Assembly (NCBI RefSeq): GCF_003575965.1
Contig: NZ_QWJJ01000001.1
Coordinates: 310,001-374,000 of the forward strand
DNA length: 64,000 bases
Origin: Pseudooceanicola sediminis
Lineage (GTDB): Bacteria; Pseudomonadota; Alphaproteobacteria; Rhodobacterales; Rhodobacteraceae
Direction of reading: 5' to 3'
Position 1 is the stretch's first letter. Each line of letters starts with the position of its first letter. The notes beneath the pieces are model-generated. The model made no database searches and was not told where the DNA came from. It saw only the letters and a list, made by a program, of their open reading frames with translations. Shown piece by piece: positions 20,921 through 30,334 of the stretch. Made by a program: the position numbers and the translations under genes.

Positions 20921-21006
20921 AAGGGGGCTCTGCCCCCGCCGCGCGTGCCGCGCGCCTCCCCCGGGGTATTTTCGGCCAGATGACAGGGAAGCCAGATGAC
21001 AGGGAG
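20921..21006 (+). repeat. Intergenic hairpin-plus-core repeat, copy C
   Basis: On the plus strand GGGGGC-TCT-GCCCCC (20923-20937) is followed by a second GC hairpin around GCGCG-TGC-CGCGC, then CCCCGGGGTATTTTCGGCC and AGATGACAGG. Part of the tail is duplicated at once (GCCAGATGACAGGGA twice). It is the longest of the three copies and lies between the uup start and the olsB-like stop. Confidence 0.75.
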
Positions 21007-21046
21007 AGGATGCAGGGGAACCAGATACATCGCCTGGGCTGGCGCG

Positions 21047-21796
21047 TCAATTGGCGGAGAGACGCAGCAGCCGTTTGCGGGCGGCGGGAATGGCGCGGAT
21101 CTCGAGCCCGGTGAAGACATGCAGCGTGTTCATCCGGGCATCGACCACGGCATGATCGGACACCCAGCCGCCCATGAGCAGATATGTGCGCAGCAGTGGC
21201 GGCATTCCCAGAACGGCGCGTTTGCGATCCGGCGTGCGACGCAGTTTCTGGGCAAAGCGGAAGACGCGCGGCGCCTTGACCCGCGGCAGCCATCGTTTCG
21301 GGGCGAGATGGCGTTCCTTGAGAACGGCGAAGGCATCGAGATAGGCGTCGGCATCGGTGCCCTTGAAGGAGGAGCAGCCAAAGAGCATCTCGACGCCGTT
21401 GTCATCGACATAGGCGGTCATTGCGGCCCAGGCAACGCGCAGGATATCGGCGTCGTGGTGGTCGGGATGAATGCAGAATCGCCCCATTTCGACCATCGGA
21501 CCTTCGAAGGATTCGAGGCTGGAGAGTTCGTAATATTGTGCCGAATAGCTGCGCCCGATCTCTCGGCCTGCGCTGAGCGGGAGAATGCGGAAACAGCAGA
21601 CCAGCGTGCCGTCGCGCTGATCCTCCACCAGCACATGGGTGCAGATCCTGTCAAAATCGTCGATGTCGCGGGGCGCGGCAGAGGCCCCGTCCGGCGCGCC
21701 GAAAAACGCCAGGGATCGCAGGTGCTGCGCGGATTGCACGTCCGCCTCCGTTTCAGCGATGCGGGCGGCGTAGCGCCCCTTCTTCAGTGTCAGCAT
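21047..21796 (-). CDS. OlsB-like N-acyltransferase (ornithine lipid synthesis)
   Basis: A 249-residue protein of the acetyltransferase (GNAT)-like family that includes OlsB, which moves a 3-hydroxyacyl chain from acyl carrier protein to ornithine, giving lyso-ornithine lipid. The central block EMGRFCIHPDHHDADILRVAW is the conserved acyltransferase core, followed by LFGCSSFKGTDADAY. I prefer ATG 21796, which has GGAG at proper spacing, over the ATG 30 bases upstream. No olsA-type second acyltransferase lies next to it. Hemolysin-like acyltransferases of the same fold are an alternative name. Confidence 0.82.
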   Translation of the reverse strand: MLTLKKGRYAARIAETEADVQSAQHLRSLAFFGAPDGASAAPRDIDDFDRICTHVLVEDQRDGTLVCCFRILPLSAGREIGRSYSAQYYELSSLESFEGPMVEMGRFCIHPDHHDADILRVAWAAMTAYVDDNGVEMLFGCSSFKGTDADAYLDAFAVLKERHLAPKRWLPRVKAPRVFRFAQKLRRTPDRKRAVLGMPPLLRTYLLMGGWVSDHAVVDARMNTLHVFTGLEIRAIPAARKRLLRLSAN

Positions 21797-21940
21797 TCTT
21801 GTTGCTCCGACAGGACCCCGAGGCATGATAGGCCCCGGTTACCATGTCAGATGTGACCTCAGCGTGACAGAAGGAAGGTTCCGCTGCGCGATTTCCGGCA
21901 ACGTCCGGCGAATAGAGGGCGCCTTACCGGCGCCCGAGGC

Positions 21941-22402
21941 CTATTCCGCACCGAGCACGGAGGCAGCGTCAAAGGTGCCGAGGTTGCCCAGCAACTGGCG
22001 TATGAATGTCTTGTCGGCGGTCGAGGAATCGGTCACCCGACGGGTCAGAGGCACCACACGGCCCTGATCGAGGCCGAAGGTTTCGATGTTGCTGACGGTG
22101 CCGGAGGGCGCAAAGCTGATGGCCAGCACTTCGCGTGACACCACTGTTGGCCGCAGGAAGGCGTAGTGGCGCACCCGCGAGCGGACGTAGTACAGGCTGC
22201 TGTCCTTGAGCACGCCCGCCGTGGTCGGCGGACCCGCGACCTCTTCCACGGTGTCGCGGGTATCGACACCGACGGTGATCTGGGAAAGCTGTCCTTCGTC
22301 GGGCATATATCCGTGATTGCGGTATTGCGCCGAGCAGGCCGACAGGCCGACAATGGCGACGAGCGACACCAGCCACCCTGCCCTGATCTTGTTGCGCCCC
22401 AT
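21941..22402 (-). CDS. bamE: Outer membrane assembly lipoprotein BamE (SmpA/OmlA family)
   Basis: A 153-residue lipoprotein with a signal peptide ending in the lipobox LSAC, so lipidation is expected at the Cys about 22 residues from this start. The SmpA/OmlA core starts with GQLSQITVGVDTRDTVEEVAGPP and continues through YYV. The protein is part of the BAM complex that inserts beta-barrel proteins into the outer membrane. ATG 22402 puts a basic residue cluster before the hydrophobic core; an upstream ATG at 22429 adds nine residues. It is transcribed divergently from the yceD-like gene. Confidence 0.88.
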   Translation of the reverse strand: MGRNKIRAGWLVSLVAIVGLSACSAQYRNHGYMPDEGQLSQITVGVDTRDTVEEVAGPPTTAGVLKDSSLYYVRSRVRHYAFLRPTVVSREVLAISFAPSGTVSNIETFGLDQGRVVPLTRRVTDSSTADKTFIRQLLGNLGTFDAASVLGAE

Positions 22403-22481
22403 CTTTGCCCCTCTTGTATTCAACCGCACAGGCTTTTACCTCGCTTACAGAAGGAACGCGGCCTGTTCAAGAAAGGAAGCC

Positions 22482-23057
22482 ATGACCGATCCCACAGCGG
22501 ACGCCCTGCGCGTCTCGACACTGTCAAAGACCACAGCAACCCCGTTCGAGGTGCGCCCCGATGCCGAGCTGCTGGGCCAGATTGCCGGGCGCCTTGAGCT
22601 GATCGGCCTGCGCAAGCTGAGCTTTCGTGGCGATGTGCGCGCGGACGGCAAGGCGGACTGGCTGCTGAAAGGGCAGTTGGGTGCGACGGTCGTCCAGCCC
22701 TGTTCGGTCACTTTGGAGCCCGTCACCACCCGTATCGACCAGCCGGTCTTGCGCCGATTTACGCCGACGCTGCCCGACGAGGAGGGCGATTCCGACGAAA
22801 TCGAGATGCCGGAGGACGAAACGCTGGAAAAGCTCGGCACCCATATCGACCCGAGCAGCGTGATGGAGGAGGAGCTGGCCCTGGCGCTTCCGCTGTATCC
22901 GCGGGCCGAGGGGGTGGCGCCGGTCGAGATCGCGGTTACGGAGCCGGGGCGCGCGCCGATGACCGACGAGGACGCGAAACCGTTTGCCGGCCTGGCAGGC
23001 CTGATGTCGGAGCTTGACCCAAACGCGGCAAAAGACGACGACGACGGCAAGGCGTGA
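22482..23057 (+). CDS. YceD family protein (DUF177)
   Basis: A 191-residue protein of the YceD/DUF177 family, which in most bacteria lies directly upstream of rpmF, as here. The family's conserved CSVTLEPV stretch sits near residue 75, and the C-terminal part is acidic. The protein is linked to 23S rRNA accumulation and ribosome formation in other organisms. GAAAGGAAG precedes the ATG. Confidence 0.9.
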   Translation: MTDPTADALRVSTLSKTTATPFEVRPDAELLGQIAGRLELIGLRKLSFRGDVRADGKADWLLKGQLGATVVQPCSVTLEPVTTRIDQPVLRRFTPTLPDEEGDSDEIEMPEDETLEKLGTHIDPSSVMEEELALALPLYPRAEGVAPVEIAVTEPGRAPMTDEDAKPFAGLAGLMSELDPNAAKDDDDGKA

Positions 23058-23226
23058 TCACACCTCTGGAAAGAGGCAAAGAATCGCTTGCGCCGGCAAG
23101 ATTTAGAAGTATTTTCGCGCCTCCATCCGAATTTTGGGTTGAATGCAGAGGCCGGGTCCGACTATGAGCCTCGCATCCGACTGAAACCGGGCCGATGTGC
23201 CCCCGAATTACAGATAAGGTTGTGAC

Positions 23227-23433
23227 ATGGCTGTCCAACAGAACAAAGTCTCCAAGTCGCGCCGCAACAACCGTCGTGCGCATGACTCCCTCGTGGCTGC
23301 AAACCCGAACGAGTGCCCCTCCTGTGGCGAGCTGAAACGCCCGCACCACGTGTGCCCGTCCTGCGGCAACTATGCCGACCGTGAAGTTATCGCCATGGTC
23401 GATGAAGTCGATCTCGACGAAGACGCGGCATAA
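23227..23433 (+). CDS. rpmF: 50S ribosomal protein L32
   Basis: A 68-residue ribosomal protein with a basic N-terminus ([13 protein letters not shown]) and the zinc-binding form of L32: Cys30, Cys33, Cys43 and Cys46 in CPSC and CPSC. It lies 169 bases after yceD and 29 bases before plsX, the classical rpmF-plsX-fabH arrangement. Confidence 0.98.
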   Translation: MAVQQNKVSKSRRNNRRAHDSLVAANPNECPSCGELKRPHHVCPSCGNYADREVIAMVDEVDLDEDAA

Positions 23434-23462
23434 GTCGGGTTCGGGAGGGCTGGTCGTCTTCT

Positions 23463-24575
23463 ATGTCTGAGACGGATACGCCAGTTTCAGCGGTGCAAGC
23501 GCCCGAGCCCAAAGGCCGGATCGTTCTTTCCATTGACGCCATGGGTGGCGATCGTGGGCCGGCGACGGTTGTCGCCGGCATGGCGCGTTCTGCGCGCAAG
23601 AATCCCGATATCAACTTTATCCTGCACGGCCCACGGGCCGAGCTGGAAAAGCTGGTGGGAAAGCGACGCTATCTGGCCGACCGGGTCGAGATCCGGGATG
23701 CCTCCGACGTCGTGACGATGGACGACAAGCCGAGCCAGGTCGTGCGGCACGGCAAGCAAACCTCGATGTGGTCTGCCCTGGATGCTGTGCGCGCTGGCGA
23801 TGCCTCTGTTTGCGTATCCTGTGGCAACACCGGGGCGCTGATGGCGCTGTCGATGATGCGCCTGCGCAAGCTGCCGGGGGTCAACCGGCCGGCCATTGCC
23901 GTTCTGTGGCCATCGCGCAATCCGCAGGGTTTCAATGTCATGCTGGATGTCGGCGCGGATATTCGCGCCGACGAGAGCGACCTGCTGCAATATGCGCTGA
24001 TGGGTTCGTCCTATGCGCGCAACGGCTTGCACCTCCCCCGCCCTCGCGTAGGCCTGCTGAACGTCGGCACCGAGGAGCACAAGGGCCGGACCGAGCTGAA
24101 AGCCGCGCATGAGATGATCCAGACCGCATCGGAAGCGGCGAATTTCGAATTCGTCGGCTTTGTCGAAGGCGGCGATATTCCCGGTGATCGCTGCGATGTG
24201 ATCGTGACGGATGGGTTTACCGGCAACGTGGCCCTGAAAACCGGCGAAGGCACAGCGAGCCTGATCGGTGATCTGCTGAAAGAAGCGTTCAAATTCACAC
24301 CCTTGTCGCGGATCGCCGCCGTTCTGGCGCTGACCTCGATGCGACGTCTGAAAAAGCGCATCGATCCGCGCCGGGTCAACGGTGGCGTGTTCCTGGGCCT
24401 GAACGGACCGGTCGTGAAGTCGCACGGGTCTGCTGACGCGACAGGGGTTTCCGCCGCCATCAAACTGGCCTATCAGCTGGCGCTGTCCGGGTTTCAGGAC
24501 AAAATCGCTGCACGGGTTGCATCTGCCGTTTCGCTGGCACAGGATGCCGCGGAACGGGAGACGGGAACGGAATGA
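23463..24575 (+). CDS. plsX: Phosphate acyltransferase PlsX
   Basis: A 370-residue enzyme converting acyl-ACP and phosphate to acyl-phosphate, which feeds PlsY in phospholipid synthesis. The family start SIDAMGGDRGP is at about residues 23-33; GNTGALMALSMMRL and DVGADIRADESDLLQYALMG are typical. The first 20 residues are a non-conserved leader. Its 3' end overlaps fabH by four bases (ATGA). Confidence 0.97.
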   Translation: MSETDTPVSAVQAPEPKGRIVLSIDAMGGDRGPATVVAGMARSARKNPDINFILHGPRAELEKLVGKRRYLADRVEIRDASDVVTMDDKPSQVVRHGKQTSMWSALDAVRAGDASVCVSCGNTGALMALSMMRLRKLPGVNRPAIAVLWPSRNPQGFNVMLDVGADIRADESDLLQYALMGSSYARNGLHLPRPRVGLLNVGTEEHKGRTELKAAHEMIQTASEAANFEFVGFVEGGDIPGDRCDVIVTDGFTGNVALKTGEGTASLIGDLLKEAFKFTPLSRIAAVLALTSMRRLKKRIDPRRVNGGVFLGLNGPVVKSHGSADATGVSAAIKLAYQLALSGFQDKIAARVASAVSLAQDAAERETGTE

Positions 24576-25546
24576 CACTTCGCTCAGTTGCAACAGGCGT
24601 CGGGCACTATCTGCCAGAACGAGTGGTTCCGAACAGCGAATTCGAAAAGAGCCTGGACACGTCGGACGAATGGATTCGCACCCGGTCGGGCATCGAGCGT
24701 CGTCATTTTGCAGCCGAAGGCGAAACCACCTCTCAGATGGCTACCGCTGCGGCGCGCAACGCGCTTGAGATGGCCGGGCTGACGCCAGATGACATAGATG
24801 CGATTGTCGTCGCAACCTCGACCCCCGATCTGACCTTTCCCTCGGTCGGCACCATGGTGCAGAACGGGCTGGGCATGACACGTGGCTTTGCCTACGACGT
24901 TCAGGCAGTCTGCGCCGGGTTCATCTTTGCGATGGCGAATGCCAATGGGCTGATCCTGTCAGGCCAGGCCGAACGGGTGCTGGTGATCGGCGCGGAGACC
25001 TTCTCTCGGATCATGGACTGGACCGACAGGTCGACCTGTGTGCTGTTCGGTGATGGCGCCGGTGCGGTCGTGCTCGAGGCGCGCAACGGCAGCGGATCCT
25101 CCGATGATCGCGGCATCCTGTCCAGCGACCTGAACTCGGACGGTCGTTACCGCGAAATGCTTTACGTTGACGGGGGTGTTTCCACCTCAGGGGACTCGGG
25201 CAAGTTACGCATGCAGGGTAACCCCCTGTTCCGGCAGGCCGTCGGAAAACTGGCCGATACCGCAGAAGCCGCACTGGGCAAGGCAGGTCTGAGCGGGACC
25301 GACGTAGATTGGATCGTGCCGCACCAGGCCAACATCCGCATCATCCAGGGCACCGCAAAACGCATGGGAGTGTCGATGGACAAGGTGATCGTGACCGTAC
25401 AGGATCACGGCAACACCTCTGCGGCATCGATTCCCCTCGCCCTGTCTGTCGGCGTGGCGGAGGGCAAGATTCGTCAGGGCCAGCTGCTCGTTGCCGAGGC
25501 AATTGGCGGTGGACTGGCCTGGGGATCGGTCGTACTGCGCTGGTAA
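24572..25546 (+). CDS. fabH: Beta-ketoacyl-ACP synthase III
   Basis: A 324-residue thiolase-fold enzyme starting fatty acid synthesis by condensing acetyl-CoA with malonyl-ACP. The catalytic cysteine is Cys114 in VQAVCAGF, His is in VPHQAN near residue 250 and Asn in HGNTSAAS near 280, completing the Cys-His-Asn triad. It is translationally coupled to plsX through a four-base overlap. The gene is complete. Confidence 0.97.
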   Translation: MTLRSVATGVGHYLPERVVPNSEFEKSLDTSDEWIRTRSGIERRHFAAEGETTSQMATAAARNALEMAGLTPDDIDAIVVATSTPDLTFPSVGTMVQNGLGMTRGFAYDVQAVCAGFIFAMANANGLILSGQAERVLVIGAETFSRIMDWTDRSTCVLFGDGAGAVVLEARNGSGSSDDRGILSSDLNSDGRYREMLYVDGGVSTSGDSGKLRMQGNPLFRQAVGKLADTAEAALGKAGLSGTDVDWIVPHQANIRIIQGTAKRMGVSMDKVIVTVQDHGNTSAASIPLALSVGVAEGKIRQGQLLVAEAIGGGLAWGSVVLRW

Positions 25547-25643
25547 GGTCGATTAAGGCCGTTAGGCCCATCGTCACAAACCATTGATATTGACTCGGAA
25601 AATGCAGCACGCCTATTCTGACGCAACCAGAGAGGGACGGGGA

Positions 25644-25946
25644 ATGAGTGAAAAAACATTGACGCGCATGGACCTTAGCGAAGCAGTCTTCCGTGAGGTC
25701 GGCCTGTCGCGCAACGATTCAGCACAATTGGTCGAGACCGTACTGGCGCATATGTCAGATGCCTTGGTCAAAGGTGAGCAGGTCAAGATTTCGTCTTTCG
25801 GCACCTTTTCGGTGCGCGAAAAAGCGGCCCGGATCGGGCGCAACCCCAAGACCGGGGAAGAGGTGCCGATCAACCCTCGCCGGGTTCTGACCTTCCGTCC
25901 GTCGCACCTGATGAAAGATCGCGTCGCCGCCGGAAACAAGAGCTAA
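25644..25946 (+). CDS. ihfA: Integration host factor subunit alpha
   Basis: A 100-residue DNA-bending HU/IHF-family protein. It has the alpha-subunit start [19 protein letters not shown] and the arm [23 protein letters not shown] with the intercalating proline. Partnered by IhfB it sharply bends DNA in recombination, replication and promoter control. GAGGGACGGGGA precedes the ATG at 25644. It lies 97 bases after fabH and 9 bases before the merR-type gene. Confidence 0.96.
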   Translation: MSEKTLTRMDLSEAVFREVGLSRNDSAQLVETVLAHMSDALVKGEQVKISSFGTFSVREKAARIGRNPKTGEEVPINPRRVLTFRPSHLMKDRVAAGNKS

Positions 25947-25955
25947 GGCACAACT

Positions 25956-26621
25956 ATGGTTAAGAGCGCCGACGCTTTCCGGACCATCAGCGAAGTCGCC
26001 GAATGGCTGGAAACCCCTGCGCATGTCCTGCGTTTCTGGGAGAGCAAATTCAGCCAGGTCAAACCGGTCAAACGGGCGGGCGGACGACGGTACTATCGCC
26101 CCACCGATATGGAGCTGCTGGGCGGCATCAAACGGCTGCTGCATGACGAAGGCATGACCATCAAGGGTGTGCAAAAGATGCTGCGCGATCAGGGGATTGC
26201 CCATGTCGCCGCGATGTCGCCACCGCTTGAGGACATGGCCGCCCCCCTGCAAGCCGAGATCGTGCCGCTGCGCCGCCCTGCCGCGCCGGAAACGACAGAA
26301 GTCGCATCGCGGATGGCAGTTGCCAGCGAGGGCACCTCGCCGGAACAGGCGCCTGAAACCGCCGCCCTCAAGGCCCAAATACCTGCCGACTCGCCCCCCG
26401 ACGAACACCCCCCTGCGCATGCCGCGGAAGAGAATACCGATATGTCTGCTGATGCGCCCGCCGGCCTCCCCTTCGCGCTGCCCCAAGACCCCGAGGACGA
26501 CGCCTATGACGTTGCCCCCGGTATCCTTGAACTGCTGGCTGCGCGCCGTACCTCCATGCCGACGGACGTCGCCATGGAGGCCTGGATGCTGGCCCGCAAG
26601 CTGACCCGAACGCTCACCTGA
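25956..26621 (+). CDS. MerR family transcriptional regulator
   Basis: A 221-residue protein with an N-terminal MerR winged-helix domain (about residues 8-80), including [19 protein letters not shown] and the wing [13 protein letters not shown]. Residues of about 85-160 are Pro/Ala-rich and likely disordered, and no cysteine metal-sensing loop follows. It lies 9 bases after ihfA, an association I regard as usual in alphaproteobacteria, where the target is not known. Confidence 0.88.
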   Translation: MVKSADAFRTISEVAEWLETPAHVLRFWESKFSQVKPVKRAGGRRYYRPTDMELLGGIKRLLHDEGMTIKGVQKMLRDQGIAHVAAMSPPLEDMAAPLQAEIVPLRRPAAPETTEVASRMAVASEGTSPEQAPETAALKAQIPADSPPDEHPPAHAAEENTDMSADAPAGLPFALPQDPEDDAYDVAPGILELLAARRTSMPTDVAMEAWMLARKLTRTLT

Positions 26622-26723
26622 TCCTGCGTTTGAACGCCCCTGACCGGCCCCGCAGAATTTTGGTCTGGACGCTGGAAAAACCTCTTGCCCTCGCGGTCAG
26701 ATCGGATATTACACCCGGACATT

Positions 26724-26800
26724 CGGGCTATAGCGCAGCCTGGTAGCGCGTCCGTCTGGGGGACGGAAGGTCGCAGGTTCGAGTCCTGCTAGCCCGACCA
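26724..26800 (+). tRNA. tRNA-Pro (anticodon GGG)
   Basis: Complete cloverleaf: acceptor arms CGGGCTA and TAGCCCG, D arm GCGC-AGCCTGGTA-GCGC, anticodon loop CTGGGGG giving GGG, T arm GCAGGTTCGAGTCCTGC, discriminator A and encoded CCA. It reads codons CCC and CCU. Confidence 0.96.
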
Positions 26801-26815
26801 AAAATTCCCCGATAG

Positions 26816-26857
26816 CCAAATCCGCCGCAGCGAAAGCTCGGCGGATTTGGTGTTTTA
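26816..26857 (+). terminator. Intrinsic terminator after tRNA-Pro
   Basis: CCAAATCCGCCG (26816-26827) and CGGCGGATTTGG (26839-26850) form a perfect 12-base stem with an 11-base loop, followed by TGTTTT. It starts 16 bases after the tRNA 3' end. Confidence 0.88.
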
Positions 26858-26950
26858 AGCCTTGATTTACGGGCCTTTTTACCGCTGTTGCGGCTTTCCT
26901 TCGCGCGCTCTGCGTCCTAATCTCGGGCATCACACCGCTAAGGACACGCT

Positions 26951-28027
26951 ATGACCGGCATTCTGGCCAGCCAACATCTGAAACGCATGATTGCCAAGGG
27001 CGAGATCGCGGCGGCCCCTGCCGTCATCGACGCGCAGATCCAGCCGGCCAGCCTTGACCTGCGGCTTGGCATGACGGCCTGGCGGGTGCGCGCATCGTTC
27101 CTGGCTGGCGAAGGCCGCACGGTACAGGAGCGGCTGAACGAATTCGAAATGCACAAGGTGGACCTGTCGCAGGGTGCCGTGCTGGAAAAGGGCTGCGTCT
27201 ACGTCGTTCCGCTGATGGAGCATCTGGCCTTGCCCGACGACATCGCGGCGATGGCCAATGCCAAAAGCTCGACCGGGCGACTGGATCTCCTGACGCGTCT
27301 GATCACCGACGGCGGCACGGAATTCGACCGTATCCCCAGCGGGTACACCGGGCCTCTGTACGCTGAAATTTGCCCGCGCAGCTTTTCGGTGCTGGTCCGC
27401 CCCGGAATGCGCCTGAACCAGATCCGGTTCCGCGCCGGTCAGGCCGGGTTGAGCGATGATGCCCTGCGTGCCCTGCATGCGCAGACACCCCTGGTCGACG
27501 GGATCGCGGTGATCGAACAGGGGCTCGGCTTTTCCGTCGACCTGCGCCCGGGCGCAGACAAGCTGGTGGGGTATCGCGCCAAACCGCACACGGGCGTCAT
27601 AGATCTGGATCTTCTGAACCACTATGACGCCAGCGATTATTGGGAAGAGGTGCGTACGGACGCGCAGCAGATCATCCTTGATCCCGGCGCGTTCTACATC
27701 CTTGTCAGCCGGGAATCTGTCACGATTCCACCAGATTACGCAGCCGAGATGGCGCCCTACCTTGCCATGGTGGGAGAGTTCCGCGTGCACTATGCGGGCT
27801 TTTTCGACCCTGGCTTCGGCTATGCCGAGGCGGGTGGCGCCGGATCGCGCGGCGTGCTCGAGGTGCGCTGCCACGAGGCGCCCTTTGTGCTGGAACATGG
27901 GCAGGTGGTTGGCCGTCTGGTGTTCGAGCGCATGTCGGAGCGGCCAGAGACGCTCTATGGCACTGGAATCGCCTCGAATTACCAGGGTCAGGGGCTGAAG
28001 CTGTCGAAGCATTTCCGGGCCGGTTAA
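26951..28027 (+). CDS. dcd: 2'-deoxycytidine 5'-triphosphate deaminase, long form
   Basis: A 358-residue protein of the dCTP deaminase/dUTPase superfamily; the length is about twice the E. coli enzyme and matches the duplicated alphaproteobacterial form. DAQIQPASLDLRLG near residue 30, ANAKSSTGRLDLLTRLITDGG near residue 100, and a second partner block in the C-terminal half support this. The product dUTP goes to dTMP synthesis. The MFS gene starts two bases after its stop. Confidence 0.93.
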   Translation: MTGILASQHLKRMIAKGEIAAAPAVIDAQIQPASLDLRLGMTAWRVRASFLAGEGRTVQERLNEFEMHKVDLSQGAVLEKGCVYVVPLMEHLALPDDIAAMANAKSSTGRLDLLTRLITDGGTEFDRIPSGYTGPLYAEICPRSFSVLVRPGMRLNQIRFRAGQAGLSDDALRALHAQTPLVDGIAVIEQGLGFSVDLRPGADKLVGYRAKPHTGVIDLDLLNHYDASDYWEEVRTDAQQIILDPGAFYILVSRESVTIPPDYAAEMAPYLAMVGEFRVHYAGFFDPGFGYAEAGGAGSRGVLEVRCHEAPFVLEHGQVVGRLVFERMSERPETLYGTGIASNYQGQGLKLSKHFRAG

Positions 28028-28028
28028 G

Positions 28029-29168
28029 ATGAACCGTGCTGTTGCCTTGCTGACCGGCGCCATTGCCGTGGTCGGCGCGAATTCCATGGTGCTGGCGCCG
28101 ATCACGGCGGCAGTCGCGCGCGACCTGGGCGGAGACCCGGCGGAAATCGTCCAGGCCGCCGCCGCCTATGGCCTGACGACCGCTGTATCCGCGATGTTTC
28201 TGGCGCCGCGGTCGGATACCATCGGCGCGGATCGCGCCCTGAACCAGGCGGTGATTATCCTTATTCTTTCGCTGGTTGCGTCCGTATTGGCCCCGAGCAA
28301 ATGGGCGCTGATCGGCGCGCAGGCCATCGGCGGGCTGGGCGCGGGCATGGCCATTCCCGCGATCTATGTGCTGGCGCCGCAGCTGGGCCCCCGGGGCGAG
28401 GAAAAGCGCACGATGGGCCTGGTGCTGAGCGGCTGGACGCTTGCCCTGGTGGCCGGTGTCGCGGGGTCGGGCTTTCTTGCCGAATGGGCCGGATGGCGCG
28501 CGGTTTACGTGGTCCTGGGTCTGCTGATGGCGGGTCTGTGGATTGCGATGCGTCGCACAGATCTGAGGGTGCCGCGCATTGCGACCAGCGCGACCTCTCC
28601 TCTGACGGCGCTGCGGGTGCCCGGGATCACGCGGGCCTTGTTTTCCGCGCTGATGCTGATGCTGAGCTTTTATGGCACCTATGCCTTTGTCGGGGCCCAT
28701 GTGGCTGATGCCCTGGGTCGCGGCACCGACGTCGCCGGGATCATAACGCTTTGTTATGGAACAGGTTTCGGGATCTCTGCCCTGCTGGACAGGTACTTTG
28801 ACAGGCTGCGGCCCGGATTGGCGGGCGCGCTGTCGTTCGCGGCGCTGACAGTGATCTATGCGTTACTGGCCCTACTGGGCACGAACCTGTGGCTGCTGGC
28901 GGGGCTGGCCGTGCTGTGGGGCATGGCGCAGCACCTGGCGCTGAACTTTGTGGTGTCGCGGCTGTCGTCGCTGGACCCGAGCCAGCGGGGCGCAATCCTC
29001 GGCCTTAACTCTTCGGTAACCTATCTGGCAGTGTTTGGCGGGGCGCTGGCGTTCCGGCATCCCTACGAGGTGAGCGGCTTTGCAATCTGCAACACCGTTT
29101 CGGCCATCGTGGCGGCGATAGCATTGGTGGAATGTGTTTATCCCCAAAGGCTTGCGCCGCGAAGCTAA
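28029..29168 (+). CDS. Major facilitator superfamily transporter
   Basis: A 379-residue inner-membrane protein with about twelve hydrophobic segments split by a loop (about residues 178-190). The first half resembles drug:proton antiporters (GAIAVVGANSMVLAPI, then an APRSDTIGADRAL loop 2-3 motif). The gene follows dcd by one base and is probably co-transcribed. The substrate is unknown; efflux of small molecules is the usual role of this subfamily. Confidence 0.85.
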   Translation: MNRAVALLTGAIAVVGANSMVLAPITAAVARDLGGDPAEIVQAAAAYGLTTAVSAMFLAPRSDTIGADRALNQAVIILILSLVASVLAPSKWALIGAQAIGGLGAGMAIPAIYVLAPQLGPRGEEKRTMGLVLSGWTLALVAGVAGSGFLAEWAGWRAVYVVLGLLMAGLWIAMRRTDLRVPRIATSATSPLTALRVPGITRALFSALMLMLSFYGTYAFVGAHVADALGRGTDVAGIITLCYGTGFGISALLDRYFDRLRPGLAGALSFAALTVIYALLALLGTNLWLLAGLAVLWGMAQHLALNFVVSRLSSLDPSQRGAILGLNSSVTYLAVFGGALAFRHPYEVSGFAICNTVSAIVAAIALVECVYPQRLAPRS

Positions 29169-29503
29169 TCTTTCCTAACGGATCAGGCGGCGCACTTTCC
29201 GTGTGTGATCCGCAATCTTTTTCGTGTGCACAGTCTCATTTGTGCGGTGTGCTTGCGTCCCTGGGGCGTGCCGCCGGCCCGTTGATGCGGACCCTTGGCG
29301 ACGGCTTTGCGCAGGACCCTGCGCGCAATGCCGTGGAACAAACGTGCGGCGTTCACTGGCGGCGCTTTAAGGGCGAAATTTCGACACAGTATAACACATG
29401 GCCGAGGGTGTTGCGCCGCGCGATCGCCCGGCACGGTGCCCCCTTGGTTTGACCGTCCGGGCGTTGCATCGCACCGTCGCATCGGGCCCGGTGCGCGATT
29501 GGG
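29169..29503. other. Convergent gap between the MFS gene and scpB
   Basis: No supported gene. Short open frames on both strands show no family features. No strong terminator hairpin is visible although two transcripts meet here. In several Rhodobacterales genomes tat genes follow scpB; none is here. Confidence 0.4.
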
Positions 29504-30334
29504 TTACGCTTCGTCCTCGAACATGTCGGGCTGGTCGTCGTCGGTGGGGTCGTCCTCGTCAGGGATCGCGCGGCCCGGCGGTGGACGATTGTCGAGCAGA
29601 CCGGCGGCGCGCAGATCCTTGAGGCCTGGCAGATCGCGCGGCGACTCGAGGCCGAAGTGATCCAGGAACGACGGCGTCACCACGAATGTCACCGGACGGC
29701 CGGGCGTCATGCGGCGGCGGCCAAAGCGAATCCATTCCATTTCAAGCAGTTGGTCGACGGTGCCCCGCGACACGGACACGCCCCGGATCTCTTCTATCTC
29801 GGCACGGGTGACGGGCTGATGATAGGCGATGATTGCCAGAGTCTCGATCGCGGCGCGGGACAGCTTGCGCGTTTCAACCGTCTCTTTCTGCATCAGAAAT
29901 CCGAGGTCGGGCGCGGTGCGGATGGCCCAGGCCTCGCCCACCCGGACGATGTTGACGCCCCTGCCCTCATAGCGTTTTGCCAGATTGACCAGCGCCGCCG
30001 CGCCATCGCATCCATGGGGCATGCGTGCGTTCAGTTCGGCCACGGAAACAGGTTCGGTAGAGGCGAACAGGATCGCTTCGACCATGCGCTCCTGCTCGCC
30101 CATCGGGGGGGCCTCGAACAGGCTGTCACGGGGCGCGTCGCGCCCGGTGGGCACGTCGGTGTCGGTATCGGCGGATTGATCTGCGCTAAGGTCTTGATTC
30201 AATGGATTTTCAACGTCGGTATCTGAACGGTGTCGGAGCGGTATCCGAACGGTGTCATTTCGGGTGCTGTGAAAGGCGGGGCCCGGCGCGGCGCGCGGGC
30301 CGTCATCCGCGGGATCGGGGGGTGTGTCAGACAT
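29504..30334 (-). CDS. scpB: Segregation and condensation protein B
   Basis: A 276-residue ScpB with an N-terminal low-complexity, probably disordered part (about residues 1-75) before two winged-helix domains (from EQERMVEAILFASTEPVSV). AIETLAIIAYHQPVTRAEIEEIRG and PGRPVTFVV are typical. The C-terminus is very acidic. It acts with ScpA and SMC in chromosome organisation. ATG 30334 overlaps the 3' end of scpA by eight bases; an in-frame extension further upstream is the antisense/out-of-frame part of scpA. Confidence 0.93.
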   Translation of the reverse strand: MSDTPPDPADDGPRAAPGPAFHSTRNDTVRIPLRHRSDTDVENPLNQDLSADQSADTDTDVPTGRDAPRDSLFEAPPMGEQERMVEAILFASTEPVSVAELNARMPHGCDGAAALVNLAKRYEGRGVNIVRVGEAWAIRTAPDLGFLMQKETVETRKLSRAAIETLAIIAYHQPVTRAEIEEIRGVSVSRGTVDQLLEMEWIRFGRRRMTPGRPVTFVVTPSFLDHFGLESPRDLPGLKDLRAAGLLDNRPPPGRAIPDEDDPTDDDQPDMFEDEA